A DNA stretch of 64,000 nucleotides from Isoetes taiwanensis. Its lineage: Eukaryota > Streptophyta > Lycopodiopsida > Isoetales > Isoetaceae. Shown here one piece after another: positions 21,501 through 30,666 of the stretch. The position numbers and the translations under genes were made by a program. Below the pieces are notes generated by a model. It saw nothing but the letters and a program-made list of their open reading frames with translations, had not been told where the DNA came from and did no database searches. The stretch is from assembly GCA_021234155.1 (NCBI GenBank), contig JAJEKV010000124.1, positions 2,003,094 through 2,067,093 of the forward strand, in the 5' to 3' direction. Position 1 is the stretch's first letter; every line of letters starts with the position of its first letter.

Positions 21501-21762
21501 TTTGTTGATGCTCTTCTTCTGTTTCTGTAGCAACTCGTTGGGCTCTCCATTGGCGTTGATATTGGGTGCGATTTTGGGTGCACTCGGCCAATCGTTGTTG
21601 ATGCTGATGTTCTGATTCTATAGCCTATTGCAACTTTCTTCTTTTGTAATTCTCTCTTTGTTTCTCCAATCGAACTTCATGTTCCAGTGCAGTCTCTGCA
21701 GCACGTTTTTTCCTGTGCCTCTCACGCGCAGCTGCAAGCCTTCTTTCTCGTTCCTCCATCAT
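18600..21762 (-). pseudogene. Helitron Rep (HUH endonuclease) region
   Basis: Starting at ATG 21,762 (MMEERERRLAAARERHRKKR), the N-terminus has Glu/Arg-rich repeats of about 33 residues with QQRL-AEHAQYQ spacing (21,316-21,650). Then come CIHCGAL-CCHNGQ (zinc-binding), PYYFKIQGQTYH, RYNPACANEVAVIFV and DPLVYPILFPFGDQGW. After the MITE follow NPLLCAGKLTQQFIVDVYSR, the HUH motif PHCHLL (19,214), and the two catalytic tyrosines in KYIYKYIHKGHDRA (about 18,760). These are the expected motifs in order for a plant Helitron Rep. A TAG near 21,627, several frame changes and the MITE break it. Confidence 0.85.
19736..20480. mobile_element. Long-TIR AT-rich MITE inside the Helitron Rep gene
   Basis: The 745-bp insert starts ATGGCATATTTAACAAAA and ends in the inverted complement (TTGTTGAATATGTCAT). 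The first about 70 bp of one end pairs with the other almost without gaps. Pairing appears to continue inward, so most of the element could fold back. It is flanked by TAAT at 19,732-19,735 and 20,481-20,484. Removing it restores the Rep reading from SMLQFYN to YRLAIRR. No coding capacity. The family is not assigned; a 3-4-bp TTA/TAAT duplication is closest to Harbinger-type or related MITEs. Confidence 0.8.
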
Positions 21763-21879
21763 TGCAAATTAGATGTCAAAATGATGTCGGAGTTTCATGA
21801 GCATTTGCTCCTTCACAATTGTTTTTATAGAATGCACTACAACCCCAAAATTTGTTCCACAGTTGAAAACAACAGTAAA

Positions 21880-22190
21880 AACACACTACGGGTTGTTTTT
21901 TTGAAGATTTGAAAAAAACCTACACGTAGTTATACGGAGGTGTGGTTTTTCAAGGATATGTTGTAGTTTTTCTTAGGGAGCCGTAGTTTTTTTTTTTTAA
22001 GAATGTGTGGTTTCTTAAGGAGGCGTAGTTTCTTTTTTAAGGATGTGTTGTTTTCTCAGGCGGTATGGTTTTTTGAAGGGATGTTTTTTTTAAGGTGTTA
22101 TTTTTTAAGGTAGTGTTTTTTTTTAGGTGTGGTTTTTTATGGTTTTCTAAGAATCCATGTATGACCAAGTTGTCTACATGCCATTACAAC
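21880..22190. repeat. T-rich imperfect repeats
   Basis: Runs of GTAGTTTTTTT and GTGTGGTTTTT alternate with AAGGATGTGT-like words about every 25-40 bp. Complementary-looking A-rich runs with AAAAACAACAC occur at 31,960-32,500. No gene seen. Confidence 0.45.
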
Positions 22191-22219
22191 TTGACACACT
22201 TCACTGGCATTTGGCTTCA

Positions 22220-22325
<106 letters not shown>

Positions 22326-22447
22326 CTTCTAGAGCGTGAAACTTGAAGACATCCGTCACTTGGCAACTTGTAGAAGACACATTGATATGAAGAACCAAAG
22401 ATGGACACTGGGTTGGCATCATATAGGCATTTCTTGAAGGACTCAAA

Positions 22448-24425
22448 CATGCCACACCTACTATAACATGCCAAGGTGGCTCTAACATGCCAAGGTGGCT
22501 CACACATGCCACGTGGACTCCAACATGCCACCTAGGCTCCAACATGCCAAGGTGGCTCAATCATGCCACGTGGGCTCCAACATGCCAACTAGGCTCCAAT
22601 ACAAGGTGGCTCAAACATGCCATGTGGGCTCCAACATGCCAAGGTCGCTCAAACATGCCACATGGGCTCCAACATGCCACCTAGGCTCCAACATGCCAAG
22701 GTGGCTCAAACATGACCTAGGCTCCAACATGCCAAGGTATTCTCAAACATGCCACGCGGGCTCCAACATGCCAAGGTGGCTCACAACATGCCACCTAGGC
22801 TCCAAAATGCCAAGGGGCTCCCAAAATGCCACCTAGGCTCCTAACATGCCAAGGTGGCTCAAACATGCCACGGCTCCAATATGCCACCTAGACGCTAAGG
22901 TGGCTCCTCAACATGCCACACGGACTCCAACATGCCACCTAGGCTCCAACATGCCAAGGTGGCTCAAACATGCCACGTGGGCTCCAACATGCCACCTAGG
23001 CTCCAACGTACCAAGGTGGCTCAAATATGCCACCTAGGCTCCAACATGCCACCTAGGCTCAAACCTGCCAAGGTGGCTCAAACATGCCATCAAGGCTCCA
23101 ACATGCCAAGGTGACTCAAACATGCCACCTAGGCTCCAACATGCCAAGGTGGCTCAAACATGCCACAAGGCCACCTAGGCTCCAACATGCCAAGGTGGCT
23201 CAAACATGGCACGTGGGCTCCAACATGCCTTCTAGGCTCCAATCATACATGCCACCTAGGCTCAAACATGCCAAGGTGGCTCAAACATGCCAGGTGTGCT
23301 CCAACAATGCCACCTAGGCTCCAACATGCCAAGGTGGCTCAAACATGCCATCTAGGCTCCAACATGCCACCTAGGCTCTAACATGCCAAGGTGGCTCCAA
23401 CATGCCAAGATGGCTCAAACATGCCATGCCTAGGCTCAAACATGCCACCTAGGCTCCAACATTCCAAGGTGGCTCAAACATGCCACCTAGGTTCCAACAT
23501 GCCACATATAGGCTCAAACATGCCAAGGTGGCTCAAACATGCCACCTAGGCTCATACATGCCACCTAGGCTCCAACATGACAAGGTGGCTCAAACATGCC
23601 ACCTAGGCTCCAACATTCTCAAACATGCCAAGGTGGCTCAAACATATCACCTAGGCTCCAACATGCCACTATAGGCTCAAACATGCCAAGGTGGCTCAAA
23701 CATGCCACCTAAGCTCCAACATGCCACCTAGGCTCAAACATGCCAAGGTGGCTCAAACATGCCACATGGGCTCCAACATGCCACCTAGGCGCCAACATGC
23801 CAAGGTGGCTCCAACATGCCACCTAGGCTCCAACATGACAAGGTGGCTCCAACATGCCACCTAGGCTTCAACATGACAAGGTGGCTCAAACATGCCACCT
23901 AGGCTCCAAGGTGGCGCAAACATGTCAAAGTGGCTCCAACATGCCACCTAGGCTCCAACATGCCTCAAACATGCCGTTATAGGCTCGAACATGCCACCTA
24001 GGCTCGAACATGCCACCTAGGCTCAAACATGCCAAGGTGGCTCAAACATGCCACGTGGGCTCCAACTTGCCACGTGGGCTCGAACATGCCAAGGTGGCTC
24101 CAACATGACAAGGCGGCTCCAACATGCCACCTAGGCTCCAACATGACAAGGTGGCTCAAACATGCCACCTAGGCTCCAAGGTGGCTCAAACATGCCAAGG
24201 TGGCTCCAACATGCCACCTAGGCTCCAACATGCCACAAACATGCCAGGGTGGCTACAACATGCCAAGGGGGCTCAAACATGCCACCTAGGCTCCAACATG
24301 CCATCTAGGCTCAAACATGCCAAGGTGGCTCAAACATGCCATGTGGGCTCCAACATGCCACCTAGGCTCCAACATGCCAAGGTGGATCAGGCATGCCACC
24401 TAGGCTCAACCATGCCACCTAGGCA
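22448..24425. repeat. 19-bp minisatellite array, arm A (forward)
   Basis: About 100 units of two alternating 19-bp variants, ACATGCCAAGGTGGCTCAA and ACATGCCACCTAGGCTCCA, with small indels. Because three units make 57 bp without stops, long pseudo-reading frames with a 19-residue period appear. The same satellite appears reversed at 26,660-27,205 and 29,205-29,525, at the tips of the foldback arms. Confidence 0.95.
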
Positions 24426-24795
24426 CTCCAAGTGGAACTTTTGGTAGAGAAGTTTGGCAAGGGATAGAATAGAGGGATCTTGAAGAACTTAAAGCGCTGA
24501 CATCCTTCCCCAAGTCGAACCAGGCCAGGACATTGCGCGGCTTTCTCACCAGAGGGGAGAGGCCAGACCCCAGGAGACGGACATCAGAAAGGTTGTCGAG
24601 GCAGCCTTTCTTGCCAGCGCTCCTCCGGGAGGGAAAATGCCAATGCCCCCCCTCCCGGAGCTCGGTTTCGCTATCCAACCGTTGAATCCGCTGTTCAAGT
24701 AACCTGCTTCGAGCATGTTCAAAAAAATCCAAGATCGGTCCGGGAAAACTTACCAAACCGCGAAGCGTCCTGCGGTTGACCGTGTAGAAACCCAA
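24406..24795 (-). CDS. Foldback arm ORF-1, copy in element 1 left arm
   Basis: A 129-codon frame begins MGFYTVNRRTLRGLVSFPG and continues through FPSRRSAGKKGCLDNLS and LVRKPRNVLAWFDLGKDVSA. Homologous frames are at 26,297-26,704 (+) and 28,676-28,981 (+), with most differences being substitutions that keep the frame open. The tail runs into the minisatellite, so the true end may be near residue 105. No signal peptide, membrane segment or known motif was seen. It may be a real element-encoded protein or a frame kept open by chance in low-stop sequence. Confidence 0.3.
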   Translation of the reverse strand: MGFYTVNRRTLRGLVSFPGPILDFFEHARSRLLEQRIQRLDSETELREGGHWHFPSRRSAGKKGCLDNLSDVRLLGSGLSPLVRKPRNVLAWFDLGKDVSALSSSRSLYSIPCQTSLPKVPLGVPRWHG

Positions 24796-25082
24796 GTGTT
24801 TTGTCGTTTGGGCAGTACAAAGACTCCGGAATGGAGATTCGACTTCGCCATGTCGTCCGGAATGGCGAAATTACCCTAGGGACCAAGTTACACGGTCATT
24901 TTTTGCAATGAAAGAAACACGAACCCTCTACATGGCAGTATTCCGCAGCCACCTCCTAGGCCAATTGACTTTTAGGTCGAGCTGCTTTCAGAAGGTTTTA
25001 AGGGTCCGTCTTTTGGCGTGAACACCCTCCCTCTACGCGATGACATTGTGCAAGATCCTGGTCGAATCTGACTAGGATATGG

Positions 25083-25140
25083 CCTCCGAAACGTAAACCC
25101 TGTATGATGCTAGGTTATTGAAGGGTTTACGTTATGGAGG
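25083..25140. repeat. 58-bp hairpin module, copy 1
   Basis: CCTCCGAAACGTAAACCCT and AGGGTTTACGTTATGGAGG form a 19-base stem with few mismatches around a 20-base loop. Other copies are at 25,409, 25,777, 27,831 and 28,156. Confidence 0.8.
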
Positions 25141-25408
25141 TCGAGTTCTGGTGGTTTGCACTTGGGACATGGTCGAGAGGTTGCAGTTGAAGACGCGAAG
25201 CAATATGAACTGAAGAAATGGGGTTTGGATCTATTCTTCTCCCGCTATGGCAATTAGAAGTCAAGAGCCACTTTTGCAGTAGGAAGACATTGTTTGGGAT
25301 ATTCTGGATGACCGATAGATCCAAACCCCATTTCTTCAGTTGGCATGACTCTGCATTCATGTTTAGAGATGGTGCACTGAGTTATCCATGAAAAGAACCA
25401 CGTTTTGG

Positions 25409-25466
25409 CCTCTGAAACGTAAACCCTATGAGTTGCTAGGTTGTTGAAGGGTTTACATTTTGGAGG
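25409..25466. repeat. 58-bp hairpin module, copy 2
   Basis: Same module, more diverged: CCTCTGAAACGTAAACCC with GGGTTTACATTTTGGAGG. Followed, as in copy 1, by TTTTGCACTTAGGACA. Confidence 0.75.
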
Positions 25467-25776
25467 TCGAATTTTGGTCTTTTGCACTTAGGACACATGC
25501 TGTGATATGGATATGGTGTGTTAGAACCTCCAGGTTGCTTAAGGCAACCAATCTTTATGCAAAATTATGCAAAAAGGCATCAACTACATTAGGATCCCTA
25601 AAGCAAAATGAGGTAGTTGCACTTAGATCTGAATATCTCGAGTTGTGCTTATCATTGTGAGAAATGCTATCAACCCATCCTTTGCCTTCTGGTTCATTGT
25701 TAGGAATGGCATGTTGTTGGATTTTAACATCGGTTGTGTAGCGGCATCTGATCCGAGGCAGACGACCAGAACTCAA

Positions 25777-25834
25777 CCTCCATAACGTAAACCCTTCAAT
25801 AACCTAGCATCACACAGGGTTTACGTTTCGGAGG
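25777..25834. repeat. 58-bp hairpin module, copy 3 (inverted)
   Basis: Inverted relative to copies 1 and 2; CCTCCATAACGTAAACCCT with AGGGTTTACGTTTCGGAGG. Confidence 0.8.
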
Positions 25835-25845
25835 CCATATCCTAG

Positions 25846-26253
25846 TTAGAATTGACCAGGATCTTGCACAATGTCATCGCGTAGAGGGAGGGTGTTGACG
25901 CCAGAAGACGGACCCTTAAAACCCCCCGAAAGCAGCTTGTCCCAAGAGTCCTCTCCCGAAGGCCTCTGGCCACGGACGGGCAATTGTCCCACTCCGGAAG
26001 TATGAACTGGCTCTGCCAATGGACTCAGAACATCGACATTACCCTGGGGACCAAGTTTCATGTGCAGAAGACCACCCCTTCTCCAAAAAGTGCCAAAGTA
26101 TCTCATGTCCAACACGTTTGTAGTCAATTGGCCTAGGAGGTGGCTGCGGAATACTGCCATGTACAGGGTTCGTGTTTCTTTCGTTGCCAAAAATAACCGT
26201 GTAACTTGGTCCCTAAGGTAATTTTGCCATTCCGGACGACATGGCGAAGTCAA
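25846..26253 (-). CDS. Foldback arm ORF-2, copy in element 1 right arm
   Basis: A 135-codon frame with FLATKETRTLYMAVFRSHLL, GQLTTNVLDMRYFG and LSPLAEPVHTSGVGQLPVRG. The same peptide is readable at 27,490-27,747 (+) and 28,321-28,569 (-). The left arm of element 1 has lost the middle of it through the roughly 200-bp deletion. No known domain recognised. Confidence 0.3.
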   Translation of the reverse strand: MTSPCRPEWQNYLRDQVTRLFLATKETRTLYMAVFRSHLLGQLTTNVLDMRYFGTFWRRGGLLHMKLGPQGNVDVLSPLAEPVHTSGVGQLPVRGQRPSGEDSWDKLLSGGFKGPSSGVNTLPLRDDIVQDPGQF

Positions 26254-26296
26254 ATCTCCATTCCGGAGCCTTTGTACTGCCCGAACGACAAAACAC

Positions 26297-26704
26297 TTGG
26301 GTTTCTACACGGTCAACCGCAGGACGCTTCGCGGTTTGATAAGTTCTCCCGGACCGATCTTGGATTTTTTTGAACCTACTCGAGGCAGGTTACTTGAAAA
26401 ACGGATTCAATGGTCGGATAGGGAAACCGAGCTCCGGGAGGAGGGGCATTGGCATTTGCCCTCCCGGAGGAGCGCTGGCAAGAAAGGCTGCCTCGACAAC
26501 CTTTCTGAGGTCCGTCTCCTGGGGTCTGGCCTCTTCCCTCTGGTGAGGAAGCCGCGCAAAGTCTTGGCCTGGTTCGACTTGGGGAAGGGTGTCAGCGCTT
26601 TAAGTTCTTCAAGATCCCTCTATTGTATCCCTTGCCAAACTCCTCTACCAAAGTTCCACTTGGAGTGCCTAGGTGGCATGGTTGAGCCTAGGTGGCATGC
26701 CTGA
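26297..26704 (+). CDS. Foldback arm ORF-1, copy in element 1 right arm
   Basis: Mirror copy of the frame at 24,406-24,795: MGFYTVNRRTLRGLISSPG, then LPSRRSAGKKGCLDNLSEVR and KVLAWFDLGKGVSA. It diverges from ORF-2 on the other strand across about 43 bp, an arrangement that would suit a shared bidirectional promoter. Function unknown. Confidence 0.3.
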   Translation: MGFYTVNRRTLRGLISSPGPILDFFEPTRGRLLEKRIQWSDRETELREEGHWHLPSRRSAGKKGCLDNLSEVRLLGSGLFPLVRKPRKVLAWFDLGKGVSALSSSRSLYCIPCQTPLPKFHLECLGGMVEPRWHA

Positions 26705-27205
26705 GCCACCTTGGCATGTTGGAGCCTAGGTGGAATGTTTGAGCCACCTTGGCATTTGGAGCCTAGGTGGCATGTTCGAACCACCTTGGCATGTTGGAGC
26801 CTAGGTGGCATGTTGGGGCTACCTTGGCATGTTGGAGCCTAGGTGGAATGTTTGAGCCACCTTGGCATGTTGGAGCCTAGGTGGCATGTTGGAGCCTAGG
26901 TGGAATGTTTGAGCCACCTTGGCATGTTGGAGCCTAGGTGGCATGTTGGGGCCACCTTGGCATGTTGGAGCTTAGGTGGCATGTTTGAGCCACCTTGGCA
27001 TGTTGGAGCCTAGGTGGCATGTTGGGGCCACCTTGGCATGTTGGAGCCTAGGTGGCATGTTTGAGCCACCTTGGCATGTTGGAGCCTAGGTGGAATGTTT
27101 GAGCCACCTTGGCATGTTTGAGCCTAGGTGGCATGTTGGAGCCTAGGTGGCATGTTGGGGCCACCTTGGTGTGTTGGAGCTTAGGTGGCATGTTTGAGCC
27201 GCCTT
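26660..27205. repeat. 19-bp minisatellite array, arm B (reverse)
   Basis: Reverse complement of the 22.4-24.4 kb array: units such as TTGAGCCACCTTGGCATGT and TTGGAGCCTAGGTGGCATG, about 28 copies. It is more regular than arm A. It ends abruptly at 27,205 against foldback element 2. Confidence 0.95.
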
Positions 27206-27489
27206 TCCTGCCAACGATCCTTCGGGAGGGCAAATGCCAATGCCCCCCCTCCTGGAGCTCGGTTTCCCTATCCGACTGTTGAATCCACCATTCAAGTAAC
27301 CTGCTTCAAGTAAATTCAAAAAAATCCAAGATCCATCTGAAAGAACTTATCAAACCGCGAAGCGTCCTAGGGACGATCATGTAGAAACCCAAGTGTTTTG
27401 TCGTCCAAACAGTACAAAGGCTCCAGAATGGAGATTTGAACTTCGCCATGTCATCCGGAATGGCAAATTTACCCTAGGGACCAAGTTAC

Positions 27490-27747
27490 ATGGTCATTTT
27501 TGGCAACAAAAGAAACACAAACCTCTACATGGCAGTATTTCGCAGCCACCTCTTAGGCCAATTGACTACGAACGTGTTGGACATGAGCTACCTTGGCGCT
27601 TCTTGGAGAAAGGATGGTCTTCCGCCCACGAAACTTGGTCTCGAGGGTAATGTCGATGTCCATTGGCAGAGTCAGTTTATAGTTCCGGAGTGGGAGAGTT
27701 GCCCATCCGTGGCCAAGGGTCTTCGGGAGAGGACCTTTGGGGCTTAA
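27490..27747 (+). CDS. Foldback arm ORF-2, copy in element 2 left arm
   Basis: Shares LYMAVFRSHLLGQLTTNVLD, MSYLGASWRKDGLPPTKLG and EGNVDV with the other copies, then leaves the common frame after DVHWQSQF because of a small indel. It overlaps another open frame from 27,393 on the same strand. Confidence 0.25.
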   Translation: MVIFGNKRNTNLYMAVFRSHLLGQLTTNVLDMSYLGASWRKDGLPPTKLGLEGNVDVHWQSQFIVPEWESCPSVAKGLRERTFGA

Positions 27748-27830
27748 TCCGCCGCTGTTCTTCGGCATCAACACCCTCCCTCGCGTGATCACATTGTGCA
27801 AGATCCTGGTCAAATCTGACTAGGATATGG

Positions 27831-27888
27831 CCTCCGAAACGTAAACCCTGTGGTTTGCTAGGTTATTGAAGGGTTTACGTTATGGAGG
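27831..27888. repeat. 58-bp hairpin module, copy 4
   Basis: Same orientation as copy 1, in the left half of element 2. Loop contains TGCTAGGTTATTGA as in copies 1 and 2. Confidence 0.8.
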
Positions 27889-28155
27889 TCGCGATTTAGT
27901 CGGTTGCACTTGGGACATGGTCAAGAAGCTGCAGTTAAAAACATGAAGCAATAGGAACTGAAGGAATGGGGTTTGGATCTACTGGCCATCCCGAATGATG
28001 CCAAACAATTTTGCTACTGCAAAATGCGCTCTTGGCTTCTATTTGCCATTATGGGAGGAGGATAAATCGAAACCCCATTCCGTCAATTCCTATTGCTTCG
28101 CGTTTTCAATTGCAGCTTCTTGGCCATGTCCCAAGTGCAAGCGACTAAAACTCGG

Positions 28156-28213
28156 CCTCCAAAACGTAAACCCTTCAATAGCCTAACAACACACAGGGTT
28201 TACGTTTCGGAGG
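28156..28213. repeat. 58-bp hairpin module, copy 5 (inverted)
   Basis: Partner of copy 4 in the right half of element 2. Confidence 0.8.
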
Positions 28214-28320
28214 CCATATCCTAATCAGATTCGACCAGGATCTTGCACAAAGTCATCACGTAGAGGGAGGGTGTTGACGCCAGAAGACAGACCCTTAAAA
28301 CATTCCAGAAGCAGTTCCCC

Positions 28321-28569
28321 TCAAAGGTCCTCTCCCAAAGGCCCTTGGCCACGGACAGGCAACTCTCCCACTCCGAAATTGTAAACTGACTCCGCCAATG
28401 GACTCAAAACGTTGAGATTACCCTCGGGACCAAGTTTCGTGGGCAGAAGACCACCCTTTCTCCAAGAAGCGCCAAAGTAGCTCATGTCCAATACATTCCT
28501 AGTCAATTGGCGTAAGAGATGGCTGCAGAATATTGTCATGTAGAGGGTTCGTGTTTCTTTTGTTGCCAA
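28321..28569 (-). CDS. Foldback arm ORF-2, copy in element 2 right arm
   Basis: An 83-codon frame, MATKETRTLYMTIFCSHLLR to LPVRGQGPLGEDL, again matching the common peptide (LDMSYFGASWRKGGLLPTKL). It diverges from ORF-1 at 28,676 across about 105 bp. Confidence 0.25.
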   Translation of the reverse strand: MATKETRTLYMTIFCSHLLRQLTRNVLDMSYFGASWRKGGLLPTKLGPEGNLNVLSPLAESVYNFGVGELPVRGQGPLGEDL

Positions 28570-28675
28570 AAATGACCGTATAACTTGGTCCCTAGGGTAA
28601 TGTCACCATTCTGGACGACATGGCGAAGTCGAATCTCCATTCCGGAGCCTTTGTACTGCTCGAACGACAAAACAC

Positions 28676-28981
28676 TTGGGTTTCTACATGGTCGAGTGCA
28701 GGACGCTTCACGGTTTGATAAGTTCCCCCGGACGGATCTTGGATTTTTTTGAACCTGCTCGAAGCAGGTTACTTGAATGGTGGATTCAATGGTCGGATAG
28801 AGAAATCGAGCTCCAGGAAGGGGGGCATTCGCATTTGCCCGCCCGAAGGAGCGCTGGCAGGAAAGGCTACCTCGGCAACCTTTCTGAGCTTCGTCCACTG
28901 GGGTCTGGCCTCTTCCCTCTGGTGAGGAAGCCACGCAAATTCCTGGCCTGGTTCGATTTGGGGAAGGATGTCAGCGCATGA
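28676..28981 (+). CDS. Foldback arm ORF-1, copy in element 2 right arm
   Basis: Third open copy, 101 codons (MGFYMVECRTLHGLISSPG, GLFPLVRKPRKFLAWFDLG). It ends before the satellite, which suggests that the shared portion of about 100 residues is the real unit. A fourth copy, in the element 2 left arm, is truncated at 27,206. Confidence 0.3.
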   Translation: MGFYMVECRTLHGLISSPGRILDFFEPARSRLLEWWIQWSDREIELQEGGHSHLPARRSAGRKGYLGNLSELRPLGSGLFPLVRKPRKFLAWFDLGKDVSA

Positions 28982-29204
28982 TCCCTATATTCTATCCATT
29001 GCTAAACTCCTCTACCAAAAATTCCAAAGGTTATCATATTTCTTGCATAAAGTCCTAGTCATCATGTCCATGTCACCACCATCTAGCCATGTCACCCAAA
29101 ATTTGCCAACATCACCCAATGAAAAGACCAAAGATGGACATCTTTTCATTTTCGGCCTGGTCAAAACTTGGCCTTGCTTACTTGGCATGCAATGTCACCA
29201 TTTG

Positions 29205-29525
29205 GAGTGCCTAGATGGCATGCTTGAGCCTAGGTGGCATGCTTGAGCCACCTTGGCATGTTGGAGTCTAGGTGGCATGTTTGAGCCACTTTGTCATGTT
29301 GGAGCCTAGGTGGCGTATTTGAGCCACCTTGGCATGTTGGAGCCTATTTGGCATGGTTGAGCCACCTAGGCATGTTAGAGCCTAGGTGGCATGTTGGAGC
29401 CCAGGTGGCATGTTTGAGCCATATTGGCATGTTGGAGCCCACGTGGCATGGTTGAGCCACCTTGGCATGCTGGGGCCTAGGTGGTATGTTTGAGCCATCT
29501 TGGCATGTTGGAGCCTAGGTAACAT
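29205..29525. repeat. 19-bp minisatellite array, arm C (reverse)
   Basis: About 16 reverse units, more degenerate than arm B. It is separated from element 2 by about 220 bp (28,981-29,204) with no recognisable gene. The last units grade into CACCCAAAATTTGCCAATGTC, which is also present at 29,095. Confidence 0.9.
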
Positions 29526-29697
29526 GTCACCCAAAATTTGCCAATGTCACCTTGGCACATTGACAAGGTCCCCCTCCTGTAATTTTTGTGATATTTCTCT
29601 CCACGTCGGGAACTTCCACCCAGGCTCTAGGTGTTCTGAGCTATCTGTCATTTGGATTATTCCAGAGTGTTGCTCTAGGTAAAATTGTGATACGCAG

Positions 29698-29835
29698 GTG
29701 ACCATTTACGGGTATTAGATGACAACACTGTGAACAATGAGTCAGAAAGAGTTACAGATGATCAAGGAGTCATGTGGCCAGCTGCTTTTAGACACTATCA
29801 TACGCCAAAGCCATTATATATATTATCTGCAGATG
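29698..29835 (+). pseudogene. Unrecognised single exon (138 nt, phase 1-1)
   Basis: Bounded by an acceptor (ATACGCAG) and a strong donor (GTAAGT). It is open for 46 codons: DHLRVLDDNTVNNESERVTD, then DQGVMWPAAFRHYHTPKPLY and ILSADG. Length is a multiple of three, so it is a symmetric exon. The codon content looks genuinely coding, but I do not recognise the protein. No neighbouring exons were found, which suggests a captured or stranded exon. Confidence 0.45.
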
Positions 29836-30252
29836 GTAAGTGTATGGGTGCCTGGGTCCTGCTGACATTGCACATGAAGAAGTAATTTGAAGGTATCGCT
29901 GCTTCACAGAAATATGACAAGAAATTGGAGGGTTGGGAACATAACCGAGCACATGGATATTCCAACACTGCATCTCGAAACAATGCCCATTCTTGCAACA
30001 ATGGTGTGGATTGATCAGGAGGTAGCCAGGAAATAAGTCCCATTTCTCATTTTGATGCCCGAGCAAATTATTCCAGAAGTAAAAGAGAGAGTGAATTATC
30101 AAAGGTTTTGCAAAAGATAAATTGGCCAATGGAGCTAAAATTTATGCATATAAAAGCAAGATATGTACAAGCTACATCTTAATTGATAAATCCCTTAAAT
30201 TTTTGTACATGGTACCTTTTCATCTGTTAGTTCACAGTGACTTCAAATGATT

Positions 30253-30545
30253 CAGTTGGAGTCTTTGGCCATCCAGGAGGACAAATTTGATATGTACAGA
30301 CAAGACACTTAAACAATGATCCATGGTCTATGTGTCAAGTCTAATGTAAAAATTGTTTTTGACCCAAGACCTAATGTAATGCAATACTAACTCAAAACAA
30401 TTCCAAACAGATTTTTGGCCTTCTAGAAGGACAAATTTGATATGTACAGACAAGACACTTAAACATGGTTTATGTCTCAAGTCTAATGCAAATTCTTTTT
30501 GCCCAAGGCCCAATGCAATGCAATGCTAACTCAAAAAAATTCTAA
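30253..30545. repeat. About 155-bp tandem duplication
   Basis: Two direct copies share AGGACAAATTTGATATGTAC and AGACAAGACACTTAAACA (near 30,277 and 30,430), each followed by TCAAGTCTAATG and CTAACTCAAAA. Non-coding. Confidence 0.7.
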
Positions 30546-30637
30546 ATGCTTATATAGAACTTGCAAGAAATAAAATTTATGTGTATGTCATTGTGCAGCC
30601 TTATCATTTATCCCAATTATTTACAAGTTGCAACCTG

Positions 30638-30666
30638 TGCCCAGGAATGCTGGGCACTTTAAATAG
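30638..30666 (+). mobile_element. Helitron 3' terminus, worn
   Basis: GCCCAG-GAATG-CTGGGC hairpin followed by ACTTTAAATAG then T. The CTAG has become ATAG. Plus orientation, so the element body (with the 30.2-30.6 kb duplication and possibly the 29.7 kb exon) lies to the left. Confidence 0.65.

Larger units (their letters stand above)
16325..21800 (-). mobile_element. Autonomous-type Helitron, degenerate
   Basis: The span covers a 3' terminus (16,325 or 16,520) and the whole Rep-helicase region up to the start codon near 21,762. The 5' TC end was not located. It moved by rolling-circle replication when intact: the HUH Rep nicks at the 3' CTAG and the Pif1-type helicase unwinds. It is now inactivated by frameshifts, stops and an inserted MITE at 19,736-20,480. 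Confidence 0.85.
24426..26665. mobile_element. Foldback-like element 1: inverted arms and core
   Basis: Left arm 24,426-25,080 is repeated in inverted orientation at 25,840-26,665. For example GTGGAACTTTTGGTAGAG at 24,432 pairs with its complement near 26,650, and the CTCCCGGAGGAGCGCTGGC region matches on both sides. The left arm lacks about 200 bp that the right arm keeps. The core 25,081-25,840 holds three copies of a 58-bp hairpin module and a further palindrome at 25,195-25,345. With the minisatellite at both outer tips it resembles foldback (FB-type) transposons, whose inverted repeats are built from satellites. No transposase was identified. Confidence 0.75.
27206..28980. mobile_element. 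Foldback-like element 2
   Basis: Left arm 27,206-27,830 and right arm 28,214-28,980 are inverted copies of each other and relatives of element 1. The centre is 27,831-28,213, with one hairpin module on each side and a palindromic heart around GGAATGGGGTTTGGATCTAC at 27,965. The heart is reversed relative to element 1. The left end is truncated compared with element 1: it starts at the point equal to 24,603 and has no forward satellite, so the junction at 27,205 looks recombinant or deleted. Confidence 0.7.

Noticed and set aside
22448-24425. CRISPR-like array
   Set aside because: Repeats are directly adjacent variants without unique spacers, in an evidently eukaryotic context.
22487-24447. 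Long open frames with a 19-residue period (for example MPPRLQHAKVAQTCHLGSN)
   Set aside because: Produced by a 19-bp stop-free minisatellite read through three units; they break at every indel and occur on both strands of each array.
28536-28934. 132-codon minus-strand frame in the foldback arm
   Set aside because: Antisense shadow of ORF-1 at 28,676-28,981; not conserved as an open frame in the other arms.
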